Shown piece after piece: positions 21,620 to 30,026 of a DNA stretch of 43,694 nucleotides. The notes below the pieces were generated by a model. That model saw nothing but the letters and a program-made list of their open reading frames with translations. It had not been told where the DNA came from and made no database searches. The position numbers and the translations under genes were made by a program. Each line of letters starts with the position of its first letter. The first letter of the stretch is position 1. Source of the DNA: Candidatus Choladousia intestinavium (GTDB taxonomy: Bacteria > Bacillota > Clostridia > Lachnospirales > Lachnospiraceae). The stretch lies in NCBI GenBank assembly GCA_018712785.1, contig DVGK01000054.1, positions 1-43,694 of the forward strand. Direction: 5' to 3'.

Positions 21620-24217
21620 CTAAACCTCCTTTTGCTGATATTGAATCATTTCTTTATAGATTCTTTCGCAGTTTTTATGATCGGAGAAGGTGAAGAAATC
21701 ATCGGCCCGTCTTTTGTATTTTTCTCGCATCTGACAGTCTCTTTCCATATACTGGCAGAGTACCTGAACCAGTTCCTCGCTGGTATGGCAGATCTCTCCA
21801 AACCCCATGGTATCGTAGTAGAAGGTTCCTTCCTCGTAGTGCTGGGGAATATCCCGGTGGTGGAGATATACCACAGGCTTGCGCATGTAGGCGAAATCAA
21901 ACTGAACGCCGGAAAAATCCGTTACCATCAGGGCAGCTTCGCGGAAAATTTTTTCGTAGCTCATATCCCCTGTGGAGGGAATGATTTCCACGAATTCATT
22001 TTTCGTAAAATCCTCTGCCTGGGGGCTGATAATGGGATGCAGGACGTACTGAATCCGGTAGCCGTACTTTTTTGCCGCGTTTAAAAGAAGAGGATCATTG
22101 ATCAGCCCGTTATAGATCTTATAGTAATTGGTCTCCTTAAAATTCGGGTTATAATCCCGGGCTACCCCCTCGTTTTTCGTCACCGGGAGGACGGAGTTCA
22201 TCCGCCAGGTGGGAGAGAGAAGGAGGATTTTCTGAGCCTGGTTCTTAAGGCCGTCATACCGGGGGACGCCGGTAAGCTTCAGAGCGTTGTACCCTTCGTA
22301 ATCATACACAGGCTTGGAAAGGTTGGCGATCTCATACTTGGAAGCGCAGAAGTACAGCTTCGTGTTGTCACGGAGGCGGTTCTGAGCCACTGCGATCTTC
22401 TGAACGGACATGCCGTGCTGCACGCAGGACACCCCGAAGTGGACGTCGCCCCGGATCGGGAGAGAGCGCTGGAAGGTGTAGTCATTGAAGGCAAACACCG
22501 TGGAGTTGGAAGCAATCACCATATCCGCGTTTAAAAACAGAAGACGGTGCTTTAAGCTGCCGCGTCTTACGGGATGCAGCCCTTCCTTCTGAAGCCGGCT
22601 ATAGTCCGGGCAGGAGGGATCCAGAAGATAATATTTATGGATTCCGTCTCTGAACTGCCGGGAATACCGGTACAGATACTCCGAGGAATCTCCGCCTTTA
22701 TAGATCTTGTCAAAAAAGAACCAGATCTTTCTTCTGGAAAACCAGGGCCGCAGAAGGAAGTTCAGAACCTTCAGGGGGAGCTGGTCCCGGAACATTCCAT
22801 CCTTAAGCTGCCACATCTGCTTCCACAGGCGCAGCTCCTTGTACAGCACCATAAGCTTCCGGGATCTTTGGATGTGAATGCCGTCCTTCTTCCAGTAGGA
22901 CAGGTAGGGACCGAAGCGCCAGTAGGCGTAGGTGAGATCCTTGCAGAAGCGGCTGGTGTGGGAGGGAAAGGCAAAATCCATCAGATAAGTTTTCTCTCCG
23001 GTACAGAAGCAGAATCTGAGAATCCTCTCCCTGGAAGAATCCGGAACGGGAATGCTCATATGAAACGTCTTCAGGCGGTAAAAGGTCACGCCGAAGCATT
23101 TGGTCATGGAGTAACGCTGATTGTATACGGGCGCGTACGTTTTTCCGTCGAACTCGGCGTAAATCTCCGCCTCCCGGGAGGAAAAATAATCCTGGAAGCC
23201 GCCGTCGATTTCCAGACATCCCTTTCTGTAGTCAATGAGATTGATCCGGGCCTGAATGTTTTTCAGTGTTCCGAAGGGGACGCCGTCACAGGACAACTCA
23301 ATGGTATCTTCCTGGCAGGACAAGCTGGGATAGTAGGAGAAGTCCCGCTTTTTCAGCCTTACCTCCATAAGCTGGATCGGCAGATCCCAGGTAAGGGACT
23401 GACAGCTTCTGTCCAGAATCAGCCGCGTATCAATCCGCTCCAGCACATCGGAAAAAAGCTCGGCATAGCCTGCGGCTTCCCGGCGGGAAATCAGATTTTT
23501 ATTCCGGTTGTTCAGATTCGCCAGGATCCGCGTATTCAGCATGTATAAAGACAGACACTGGACATAGAGAGAAGGCTTTTGCTCTTTCAGAAGAGGCAGA
23601 AGGAATCCGGTCAGGGGAGTAAAATACCAGTCCCTGGACAGGCAGGACAGGCAGTATTCATAATCGTGTTCCCTGGGGAAAAAGTATTCAAAGTCCTGTG
23701 AGCCGAGATAGAAAAATTCCGGGCGGCTGTCCAAAAGAGAAACCAGAATCTGTTTTTCCGGCTCAGCTTCTTCCAGACAGTTTTCTGCGGCCTGCAGAAG
23801 AGAGGAGGTCTGAATCAGAAGACCGTTCAGACAGGTGGGAAAGACAGCGGGAATCTCAGTCAGAGAAACATGCAGCTCATCCTTTCCTTCCAGAGAAAAC
23901 TGCTCCCTGGGCCTTTTTACATGAATACAGGTCTGGGAAGGCATGACCATCACGGACTTTTCCTTTTGGGCTTCTGTGAAAAGCGCCTGGATAAAATCCC
24001 TGGAAAAAGAATCTCCCTGATCCAGAATCAGGGTGTACCTTCCACGGGCCTCCCCCAGTGCCAGAACCGTATTTTTCCTGGGATGAAGAGGGTCGTCCTC
24101 TTTCACAGGAAGAATCTGCATCCGGTCGGAGGGAAAGGTCTGGGTGGATAAGTCTGTTTTCCCGTCATGCTCCGGGCCGTGAGAGACCAGGAAGACAGTA
24201 ATATCATAAACGCTCAT
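21620..24217 (-). CDS. Large TagF-like CDP-glycerol glycerophosphotransferase (copy A)
   Basis: An 865-residue protein. The first about 130 residues resemble a degenerate GT-A glycosyltransferase start (YDITVFLVSHG, YTLILDQGDSFSRDF). The middle is a beta-rich region with no family I recognise. From about residue 500 to the end there is a CDP-glycerol:polyglycerophosphate transferase domain (TagF/TagB type): KIWFFFDKIYKGGDSSEYL, catalytic-type His601 in VQHGMSVQ, LHPIISP, and TDFSGVQFDFAYMRKPVVYL. It is a paralogue of the protein at 30027-32675 with the same architecture, but lies outside the main cluster on the other strand. An extended -10 promoter lies about 100 nt upstream, and the LUD gene is coupled downstream. 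Confidence 0.85.
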   Translation of the reverse strand: MSVYDITVFLVSHGPEHDGKTDLSTQTFPSDRMQILPVKEDDPLHPRKNTVLALGEARGRYTLILDQGDSFSRDFIQALFTEAQKEKSVMVMPSQTCIHVKRPREQFSLEGKDELHVSLTEIPAVFPTCLNGLLIQTSSLLQAAENCLEEAEPEKQILVSLLDSRPEFFYLGSQDFEYFFPREHDYEYCLSCLSRDWYFTPLTGFLLPLLKEQKPSLYVQCLSLYMLNTRILANLNNRNKNLISRREAAGYAELFSDVLERIDTRLILDRSCQSLTWDLPIQLMEVRLKKRDFSYYPSLSCQEDTIELSCDGVPFGTLKNIQARINLIDYRKGCLEIDGGFQDYFSSREAEIYAEFDGKTYAPVYNQRYSMTKCFGVTFYRLKTFHMSIPVPDSSRERILRFCFCTGEKTYLMDFAFPSHTSRFCKDLTYAYWRFGPYLSYWKKDGIHIQRSRKLMVLYKELRLWKQMWQLKDGMFRDQLPLKVLNFLLRPWFSRRKIWFFFDKIYKGGDSSEYLYRYSRQFRDGIHKYYLLDPSCPDYSRLQKEGLHPVRRGSLKHRLLFLNADMVIASNSTVFAFNDYTFQRSLPIRGDVHFGVSCVQHGMSVQKIAVAQNRLRDNTKLYFCASKYEIANLSKPVYDYEGYNALKLTGVPRYDGLKNQAQKILLLSPTWRMNSVLPVTKNEGVARDYNPNFKETNYYKIYNGLINDPLLLNAAKKYGYRIQYVLHPIISPQAEDFTKNEFVEIIPSTGDMSYEKIFREAALMVTDFSGVQFDFAYMRKPVVYLHHRDIPQHYEEGTFYYDTMGFGEICHTSEELVQVLCQYMERDCQMREKYKRRADDFFTFSDHKNCERIYKEMIQYQQKEV

Positions 24218-24315
24218 AAGACACGCCCTTTCTATTTATATTGGTTTTTTCGGAAGGTTTTGTTCCTGTCAAAACGGGCATCTAACCACCTCCCAGCGGT
24301 GTTTCTTTTTGCTTT

Positions 24316-24324
24316 ATTATAGCA
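24316..24324 (-). promoter_or_regulatory. Extended -10 promoter of TagF-like gene A
   Basis: The minus strand reads TGCTATAAT, a perfect TGnTATAAT extended -10 element about 100 nt before the start codon. No clear -35 box is visible. The rest of the 264-bp gap (24218-24481) holds no other feature that I can support. Confidence 0.45.
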
Positions 24325-24481
24325 ATTGTTTTCCATTTTGCCTATCCTCGGATGCAGTCTTTTTTAGATGATTCCGGCAGTCTGCAGGACGATATTCTTC
24401 ATTCATTTCCGGTAAGGATTGCATAATTGACGAAAAACTGGTAAAATATTTACAAAACTTCAGAAATAGGAGGGATGATTT

Positions 24482-25093
24482 ATGGAAAACAAGGTTATAG
24501 TAACAATAGGAAGACAGTTCGGAAGCGGCGGACATGAAATCGGTGAAAAACTGGCGAAAAAGCTTGGCATTGATTTTTATGACAAAGAACTGATCAAAGT
24601 TGTGGCAAAGCAGAGCGGGTTCTGTGAAAAGGTTTTGGAGAGCTATGACGAAAAGCCTACCAACAGCCTTCTGTATTCCATTGTCATGGATATTTATCCC
24701 TCTGCCATGTATACAGGCCCGACCATTGACCAGCAGATCTATCAGGCTACTTATGACGCTATCCGGGGACTTGCGGACAAGGGCTCCTGCGTGATCGTAG
24801 GACGCTGTGCCGACTATGTGCTCAGGGATCATCCGGAGCTGGTGAGCGTCTTTATCCACGCGAATATGGAATTCCGCATGGGACGTGTTGAGGCGGAGTA
24901 TCATCTCCCGGAGAATAAGCTGAAGGATTTTATCATTAAAACCGATAAAAAGAGAGCCAGTTATTCCAACTTCCAGTCTGAGAAAAAATGGGGAGCGGCC
25001 TCCAGCTACAATCTTTGCCTGGAAAGCAGCGCTTTGGGGATTGACAAATGTGTGGATCTGATTTTAGACTATATCCGGTACAGACAGAATTAA
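24482..25093 (+). CDS. Cytidylate kinase-like family protein
   Basis: A 203-residue P-loop kinase of the cytidylate-kinase-like family common in Clostridia. The P-loop is unusual, GRQFGSGGHEIG at about residues 11-22, followed by a typical LGIDFYDKELI segment. The nucleotide motif GRCADYVL is near 119. Whether it phosphorylates CMP or another substrate is unknown; many genomes carry it in addition to cmk. AGGAGGG precedes the ATG. TcdA follows after 30 nt and PepT after another 10 nt, so the three probably share a transcript. Confidence 0.85.
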   Translation: MENKVIVTIGRQFGSGGHEIGEKLAKKLGIDFYDKELIKVVAKQSGFCEKVLESYDEKPTNSLLYSIVMDIYPSAMYTGPTIDQQIYQATYDAIRGLADKGSCVIVGRCADYVLRDHPELVSVFIHANMEFRMGRVEAEYHLPENKLKDFIIKTDKKRASYSNFQSEKKWGAASSYNLCLESSALGIDKCVDLILDYIRYRQN

Positions 25094-25123
25094 CCAATCA
25101 AACTGGATTTTGGAGGTTGTCAG

Positions 25124-25846
25124 ATGCAGGAAACGTTTTCCAGAACTGAGATGCTCCTGGGAGCAGCAGGAATGGAACGGTTAAGAAATGCCCGGGTCGC
25201 CGTATTCGGCATCGGCGGCGTCGGGGGATATGCAGCAGAAGCTCTGGCGCGCAGCGGCGTCGGGGCTTTTGACTTGATTGACAAAGATGTGGTCAGCCGG
25301 TCGAATCTGAACCGGCAGATTATTGCCCTTGAGAAGGACATCGGACGCAGCAAAACAGAAGTGATGAAAGAACGGATCGCCCAAATCAATCCGGAGGCAA
25401 AGGTGCGGGTAAGGAACTGTTTCTTTCTGCCGGAATCTGCCGGGGACTTTGATTTCACAGAGTACGATTATGTAGTGGACGCGGTAGACACAGTGACGGC
25501 GAAGATTCTTTTGGTTCTCCGGGCGCAGGAGGCCGGGGTCCCTGTGATCAGCTGTATGGGCACAGGAAATAAACTTCACCCTGAGCTTTTGGAGACCCGA
25601 GATATCTATGAGACCCAGGTGTGTCCCCTGGCCAGGGTGATGCGCCGGGAGCTGAAAAAAAGAGGGGTAAAAAGCCTGAAAGTGGTGTTCTCCAGAGAAA
25701 TCCCCAGAAAACCCCTCTGGGAAGAAAGAAACGGAGAGAAGACTGTGCCGGGAAGCACCTGCTTTGTCCCGGGGGCAGCAGGGCTGCTGCTGGCTTCCCA
25801 GGTGGTGCAGGATCTGATACAGGAGAAAGAAGAAAAGAATCAGTAG
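25124..25846 (+). CDS. tcdA: tRNA threonylcarbamoyladenosine dehydratase (TcdA)
   Basis: A 240-residue E1-like (ThiF/MoeB superfamily) enzyme that adenylates and cyclises t6A37 to ct6A in ANN-decoding tRNAs. Signatures are the ATP loop GIGGVGGYAAEAL (residues about 30-42), the LIDKDVVSRSNLNRQ motif, the DAVD segment near 120, and the CMGTGNKLHPE region typical of TcdA/CsdL rather than ThiF. Length and domain order match the family. It is tightly packed between the cytidylate-kinase-like gene and pepT. Confidence 0.9.
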   Translation: MQETFSRTEMLLGAAGMERLRNARVAVFGIGGVGGYAAEALARSGVGAFDLIDKDVVSRSNLNRQIIALEKDIGRSKTEVMKERIAQINPEAKVRVRNCFFLPESAGDFDFTEYDYVVDAVDTVTAKILLVLRAQEAGVPVISCMGTGNKLHPELLETRDIYETQVCPLARVMRRELKKRGVKSLKVVFSREIPRKPLWEERNGEKTVPGSTCFVPGAAGLLLASQVVQDLIQEKEEKNQ

Positions 25847-25856
25847 GAGGCAGCAT

Positions 25857-27077
25857 ATGAGAGCGTATGAAAGATTTTTAAGGTATGCGGCAGTTTACAC
25901 TGCCAGCGATGAGGAGAGCACAGCGGTTCCAACCACGGCAAGACAGTTCGATCTTGCCCGGATGCTGGTACAGGAGCTGCGGGAAATGGGAGTAAAGGAC
26001 GCCCGGGTAGATGACAAGTGCTATGTATATGGCAGTATTCCGGCCACACCCGGATATGAAGGATGCGTGAGTCTTGGCTTTATTGCCCATATGGATACCA
26101 CTCCGGATTTTAAAGGAGAGGGCGTGAAGCCCCAGGTGATCCCTGATTATGACGGAGAGGACGTGGCCTTAGGAGACAGCGGGCGGGTTCTGTCGGCGGA
26201 GCAGTTTCCCCACCTTCGCGGCCTGAAAGGGCGGACGCTGATTACCACGGACGGAACGACGCTGCTGGGGGCGGATGATAAAGCGGGAGTGGCGGAGATT
26301 ATGACTTTAGCGGAGCGGATTTTGAATGAGGAGATTCCCCACGGGAAAATCTGCATCGGGTTTACCCCGGATGAGGAAGTGGGAAGCGGAGCGGATTACT
26401 TTGATGTGGAGCATTTCGGAGCCCAATATGCGTACACTCTGGACGGCGGCGTGGAAGCTGAGGTTGTGTATGAGAATTTCAACGCATGCTCAGCCTCCTT
26501 TGAGGTTCACGGAGTCAATATTCATCCCGGCGACGCCAAGGATAAGATGGTAAACGCGTCTCTGGTAGCGATGGAGATCAACCAGATGCTTCCCTCCTGC
26601 GACACGCCGGCCCACACAGAAATGTATGAGGGATTTTTCCATCTTACCTCTATGGAGGGAAACGTGGAGAAGGCTAAGCTGCACTATATTGTCCGGGATC
26701 ACGACAGAGAGAGCTTTCAGGTGCGGAAAAAGCTTCTGAGATTCATTGAGAAAACCATAAATGAAAAGTACGGGAAGGGCACAGCGGTTCTTCAGATTCA
26801 GGATGAGTATGAAAACATGGAAGAGAAGATCAAGCCCTGCCTGCATCTGATCGACAATGCCAAGGACGCTATGCGGGAGCTGGGAATTGAGCCGGATGTG
26901 TCTCCGGTGCGGGGAGGAACGGACGGAGCAAGGCTGAGCTTCATGGGGCTGCCCTGTCCCAATCTGGGAACCGGCGGCTATGCCTTCCATGGCCCCTATG
27001 AGCATATTACGGCGGAAGGAATGGACACGGTGGTGGAGATCGTGCTGGGGATCATCCGCAGGTATGCCAAAGCCTGA
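25857..27077 (+). CDS. pepT: Peptidase T (tripeptide aminopeptidase)
   Basis: A 406-residue M20B metallopeptidase that removes the N-terminal residue from tripeptides. The two-zinc site is complete: HMDTTPD near residue 79, GADDKAG near 140, PDEEVGSG near 173, LDGG near 197, and GPYEH near 380. The dimerisation domain sits between them. AGGAGG precedes the ATG, and the gene begins 10 nt after tcdA. It ends 3 nt before a 97-bp inverted-repeat element that probably also terminates the transcript. Confidence 0.94.
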   Translation: MRAYERFLRYAAVYTASDEESTAVPTTARQFDLARMLVQELREMGVKDARVDDKCYVYGSIPATPGYEGCVSLGFIAHMDTTPDFKGEGVKPQVIPDYDGEDVALGDSGRVLSAEQFPHLRGLKGRTLITTDGTTLLGADDKAGVAEIMTLAERILNEEIPHGKICIGFTPDEEVGSGADYFDVEHFGAQYAYTLDGGVEAEVVYENFNACSASFEVHGVNIHPGDAKDKMVNASLVAMEINQMLPSCDTPAHTEMYEGFFHLTSMEGNVEKAKLHYIVRDHDRESFQVRKKLLRFIEKTINEKYGKGTAVLQIQDEYENMEEKIKPCLHLIDNAKDAMRELGIEPDVSPVRGGTDGARLSFMGLPCPNLGTGGYAFHGPYEHITAEGMDTVVEIVLGIIRRYAKA

Positions 27078-27080
27078 GTA

Positions 27081-27177
27081 GTTACTATTCACAGTCTGGT
27101 TTCAGAATTGACAGCAGATGCTTACGTGCAAGCACGATACGCCTGCTGTCAATTCTGAAACGGCTGTGAATAGTAAC
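27081..27177. repeat. 97-bp imperfect palindromic element
   Basis: The outer arms GTTACTATTCACAG (27081-27094) and CTGTGAATAGTAAC (27164-27177) are perfect complements. The second arms TTTCAGAATTGACAGCAG (27100-27117) and its complement (27143-27160) are also perfect. They are separated by a small internal mismatch, with a GTGC/GCAC tip at 27126-27135. The size, nested perfect arms and position right after a stop codon resemble dispersed intergenic hairpin repeats (MITE or REP-like) that double as terminators. Confidence 0.65.
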
Positions 27178-27216
27178 CCTGAGTACAGATAAGCTGAAAA
27201 TGAAAGCCGGAAATAA

Positions 27217-27245
27217 TTTACATGGCTGGCCGGATATGGTAAAAT
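27217..27245 (+). promoter_or_regulatory. Promoter of the surface-polymer operon
   Basis: TTTACA (27217-27222), exactly 17 nt, then TAAAAT (27240-27245), about 65 nt before the permease ATG. It is the only good promoter seen in front of the nine co-directional genes. Confidence 0.65.
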
Positions 27246-27311
27246 GAACAGATGATCTGAAAAGTGGGGGGCAAGGTCTGCCCCGAAATCTCAGATACTT
27301 GGGAGGAAGGC

Positions 27312-28100
27312 ATGAATCTTTTTAAATACCGAATCAAAACGCTGTTTAAGTACAAGGATCTGGTGAAAGAACTGGTGGGAAGGGATCTGAAGCTGAAATA
27401 CCGGCGCAGCTTTCTGGGCTATGTGTGGAGCGTGCTGAACCCTTTGCTGATCATGATCGTGCTGACCCTGGTATTTTCGCGGATATTCCAGCGGGACATT
27501 GAAAATTTCCCCGTCTATTATCTGACCGGGCGAACGATGTATGATTTTTTGAAGAGCAGTACCAACAGCGCCATGAAGTCTGTAACAGGAAACGCGGCTC
27601 TGCTGCGGAAGGTTTACGTGCCGAAATATATCTTTACTCTGGCAAAGGTCACAAGCGCCATGGTAGATATGGTGTTTTCCTTCGGCGCTATGGTGATTGT
27701 GATGATTGCCACAGGGGCGCCCTTTTACTGGACGGCGCTGCTGTTCCCCATTGTAGTGATTCAGATTTACATTTTCTGCTGCGGTCTGGGATTTTTCCTG
27801 GCTCAGCTTAATGTTTTTTTCCGGGATATCCAGCATATTTACTCAGCGGTGCTTACAGCCTGGCTGTATCTTACGCCCATTATGTATCCCATTGAGAGAC
27901 TGGGGGAGACGCTTACCTTTATCGTAAAAGCCTTTAATCCGTTGTATTATTATGTGGCGCAGTTCCGGGACCTGATCTACTACGGACAAATTCCGGGACC
28001 GAGAGTATTCTGGGGCGGCTGGCTTATTGCCTTTGTGATGCTGGCAATCGGCGTCTGGTCCTTCCAGCGGTCAAAGGATAAATTCATACTGTATATCTGA
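27312..28100 (+). CDS. ABC-2 type polysaccharide/teichoic acid export permease (TagG/Wzm-like)
   Basis: A 262-residue integral membrane protein with six predicted helices, of the ABC-2 polysaccharide exporter family. The N-terminal amphipathic start KDLVKELVGRDLKLKYRRSFLGYVWSV and LNPLLIMIVLTLVFS are hallmark sequences of TagG/Wzm/RfbA permeases. It would form the membrane channel for a lipid-linked polymer together with the next gene's ATPase domain. ATG 27312 follows AGGAGGAAGG; an upstream in-frame start at 27264 lacks a ribosome site and the family's start. The gap to the ATPase is 14 nt. Confidence 0.92.
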   Translation: MNLFKYRIKTLFKYKDLVKELVGRDLKLKYRRSFLGYVWSVLNPLLIMIVLTLVFSRIFQRDIENFPVYYLTGRTMYDFLKSSTNSAMKSVTGNAALLRKVYVPKYIFTLAKVTSAMVDMVFSFGAMVIVMIATGAPFYWTALLFPIVVIQIYIFCCGLGFFLAQLNVFFRDIQHIYSAVLTAWLYLTPIMYPIERLGETLTFIVKAFNPLYYYVAQFRDLIYYGQIPGPRVFWGGWLIAFVMLAIGVWSFQRSKDKFILYI

Positions 28101-28114
28101 CAGGGGAGGACAAG

Positions 28115-30025
28115 ATGGAGAATTACGTAGTTGACGTGAAGGATCTGACCATCCGGTTTAACCTTTCCAGTGAAAGGGTGGACAATCTTAAAGAATATGC
28201 CATTAAATTCGCGAAAAAAGAGCTTATGTTCCAGGAGTTTCTGGCTCTGAAGGGCGTGTCTCTTCAGGTGAAGAAGGGAGAAGCCTGGGGGCTGGTGGGT
28301 ACCAACGGTTCCGGAAAGTCCACTCTTTTAAAAACCATCAGCGGCATTCTGAAGCCTTATCAGGGGACTGTTAAGACAAAGGGGAAAATCGCTCCTCTGA
28401 TTGAGCTGGGGGCTGGATTTGACGGCAATCTCACAGCACGGGAAAATATTTTCCTTAACGGGATGGTGCTGGGACACTCCAGAAAATTTATGGAGGAGCA
28501 TTTTGACGAGATTGTGGAGTTCGCCAATCTGAAGCGTTTCCTGGACTCCCCTATCAAAAATTTCTCTTCCGGTATGAAAGCGCGGCTGGGATTTTCTGTG
28601 GCCACGATGGTGGATCCGGATATCCTGATTGTGGACGAGGTGCTGGAGGTAGGAGATTACCAGTTCCGTCGGAAGTGCAATGAGAGAATGCGCCAGATGC
28701 TTTCAGGGGGAACGACGCTTTTGTTTGTGTCCCATAATACAGAGACGGTGAAGCGGCTGTGCGATCATGCCCTCTGGCTGGACAACGGAGTCGTCCGGAT
28801 GGCAGGGGCGGCGGAAGAGGTCTGCGACGCCTACAAGGAGGAGCAGGAGGCCGCGATCCGTGAGAAAAAAGAAAGAAAGCGGGCCAAGCTGAGAGAAGAG
28901 GGGAAAAAATACGACTATCTGGTAGTGGGGGCAGGCCTCTACGGATCCGTATTTGCCAGAGAGCTTACCAGATCCGGAAAGCGCTGCCTTGTCATCGACA
29001 AGAGAGATCATATCGGAGGCAATATTTATACAGAGGATGTGGACGGGATCCAGGTTCACAAGTACGGGGCGCATATTTTCCATACCAGCAATCCTAAGAT
29101 ATGGAAGTATGTAAATAAGCTGACAGAGTTTAATAATTATATTAATTCTCCTGTGGCGGTTTATAAAGACGAGCTGTACAACCTTCCCTTTAATATGAAT
29201 ACCTTCTATAAAATGTGGGGACTGAAGAAACCCCAGGAGGTGAAGGATGAGATCGCCAGGCAGATCGGGGATCTGAATATCAGAGAACCCCGGAATTTGG
29301 AGGAACAGGCTCTATCCCTGGTGGGAAAGGATGTATACGAGAAGCTGGTGAAGGGCTACACGGAGAAACAGTGGGGAAGAGACTGCAGAGAGCTTCCCTC
29401 CTTTATCATCCGCCGGCTTCCCCTGCGGTTTACCTACGATAATAACTATTTTAACGACTTGTATCAGGGAATCCCTGTGGGTGGCTACACGAAGCTGGTC
29501 CAGAAACTTCTGGACAATGTGGATGTTATGACGGGGACGGATTTTTTTGAATACCGGAAAGAAAATTCCCACATGTATGACAGAGTGATCTACACAGGGA
29601 TGATTGACGAGTATTTTGATTACTGTCTGGGACATCTGGAGTACAGAACCCTTCGATTTGAGACGGAGCGGCTGGAGGAAGAAAATTATCAGGGAAACGC
29701 TGTCATGAATTATACGGAGAGGGAGATTCCCTACACCAGGATTATTGAGCACAAGCATTTCGCGCCGGAGGAGGAGAGGGAGAATCCCAAACCCTACACC
29801 GTGATTTCCAGAGAGTACCCGCAGGAGTGGAGGCCCGGAATGGAGCCCTACTACCCTGTGAATGATGAAAAAAACAGCCGGCTCTATGAACAGTACCTGG
29901 AGCTGACAAAGAAAGAAAAGAAGGTCCGCTTCGGCGGAAGGCTTGGCTCCTACCGGTATTATGATATGGATAAGGTGATTGAAGCAGCGCTGGAGGATGC
30001 GGAAGAAGAGCTGGGGAGACGCTGA
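28115..30025 (+). CDS. ABC exporter ATPase fused to UDP-galactopyranose mutase
   Basis: A single 636-residue reading frame holding two complete enzymes. Residues 1-240 are a TagH/Wzt-type ATPase: Walker A GTNGSGKST at 62-70, signature SSGMK at 151, Walker B ending in DE at 174-175, and SHN switch at 206. Residues about 241-265 are a charged Lys/Glu linker. Residues 266-636 are a full UDP-galactopyranose mutase (Glf), starting KYDYLVVGAGLYGSVFAREL (FAD loop). It keeps HKYGAHIFHT, YNLPFNMNTF, GYTEKQWGR, YQGIPVGGYT and RIIEHKHF. Glf makes UDP-galactofuranose in the cytoplasm. The fusion ties precursor supply to the export ATPase of the permease encoded just upstream. No frameshift or internal start is evident at the junction. 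Confidence 0.9.
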   Translation: MENYVVDVKDLTIRFNLSSERVDNLKEYAIKFAKKELMFQEFLALKGVSLQVKKGEAWGLVGTNGSGKSTLLKTISGILKPYQGTVKTKGKIAPLIELGAGFDGNLTARENIFLNGMVLGHSRKFMEEHFDEIVEFANLKRFLDSPIKNFSSGMKARLGFSVATMVDPDILIVDEVLEVGDYQFRRKCNERMRQMLSGGTTLLFVSHNTETVKRLCDHALWLDNGVVRMAGAAEEVCDAYKEEQEAAIREKKERKRAKLREEGKKYDYLVVGAGLYGSVFARELTRSGKRCLVIDKRDHIGGNIYTEDVDGIQVHKYGAHIFHTSNPKIWKYVNKLTEFNNYINSPVAVYKDELYNLPFNMNTFYKMWGLKKPQEVKDEIARQIGDLNIREPRNLEEQALSLVGKDVYEKLVKGYTEKQWGRDCRELPSFIIRRLPLRFTYDNNYFNDLYQGIPVGGYTKLVQKLLDNVDVMTGTDFFEYRKENSHMYDRVIYTGMIDEYFDYCLGHLEYRTLRFETERLEEENYQGNAVMNYTEREIPYTRIIEHKHFAPEEERENPKPYTVISREYPQEWRPGMEPYYPVNDEKNSRLYEQYLELTKKEKKVRFGGRLGSYRYYDMDKVIEAALEDAEEELGRR

Positions 30026-30026
30026 G

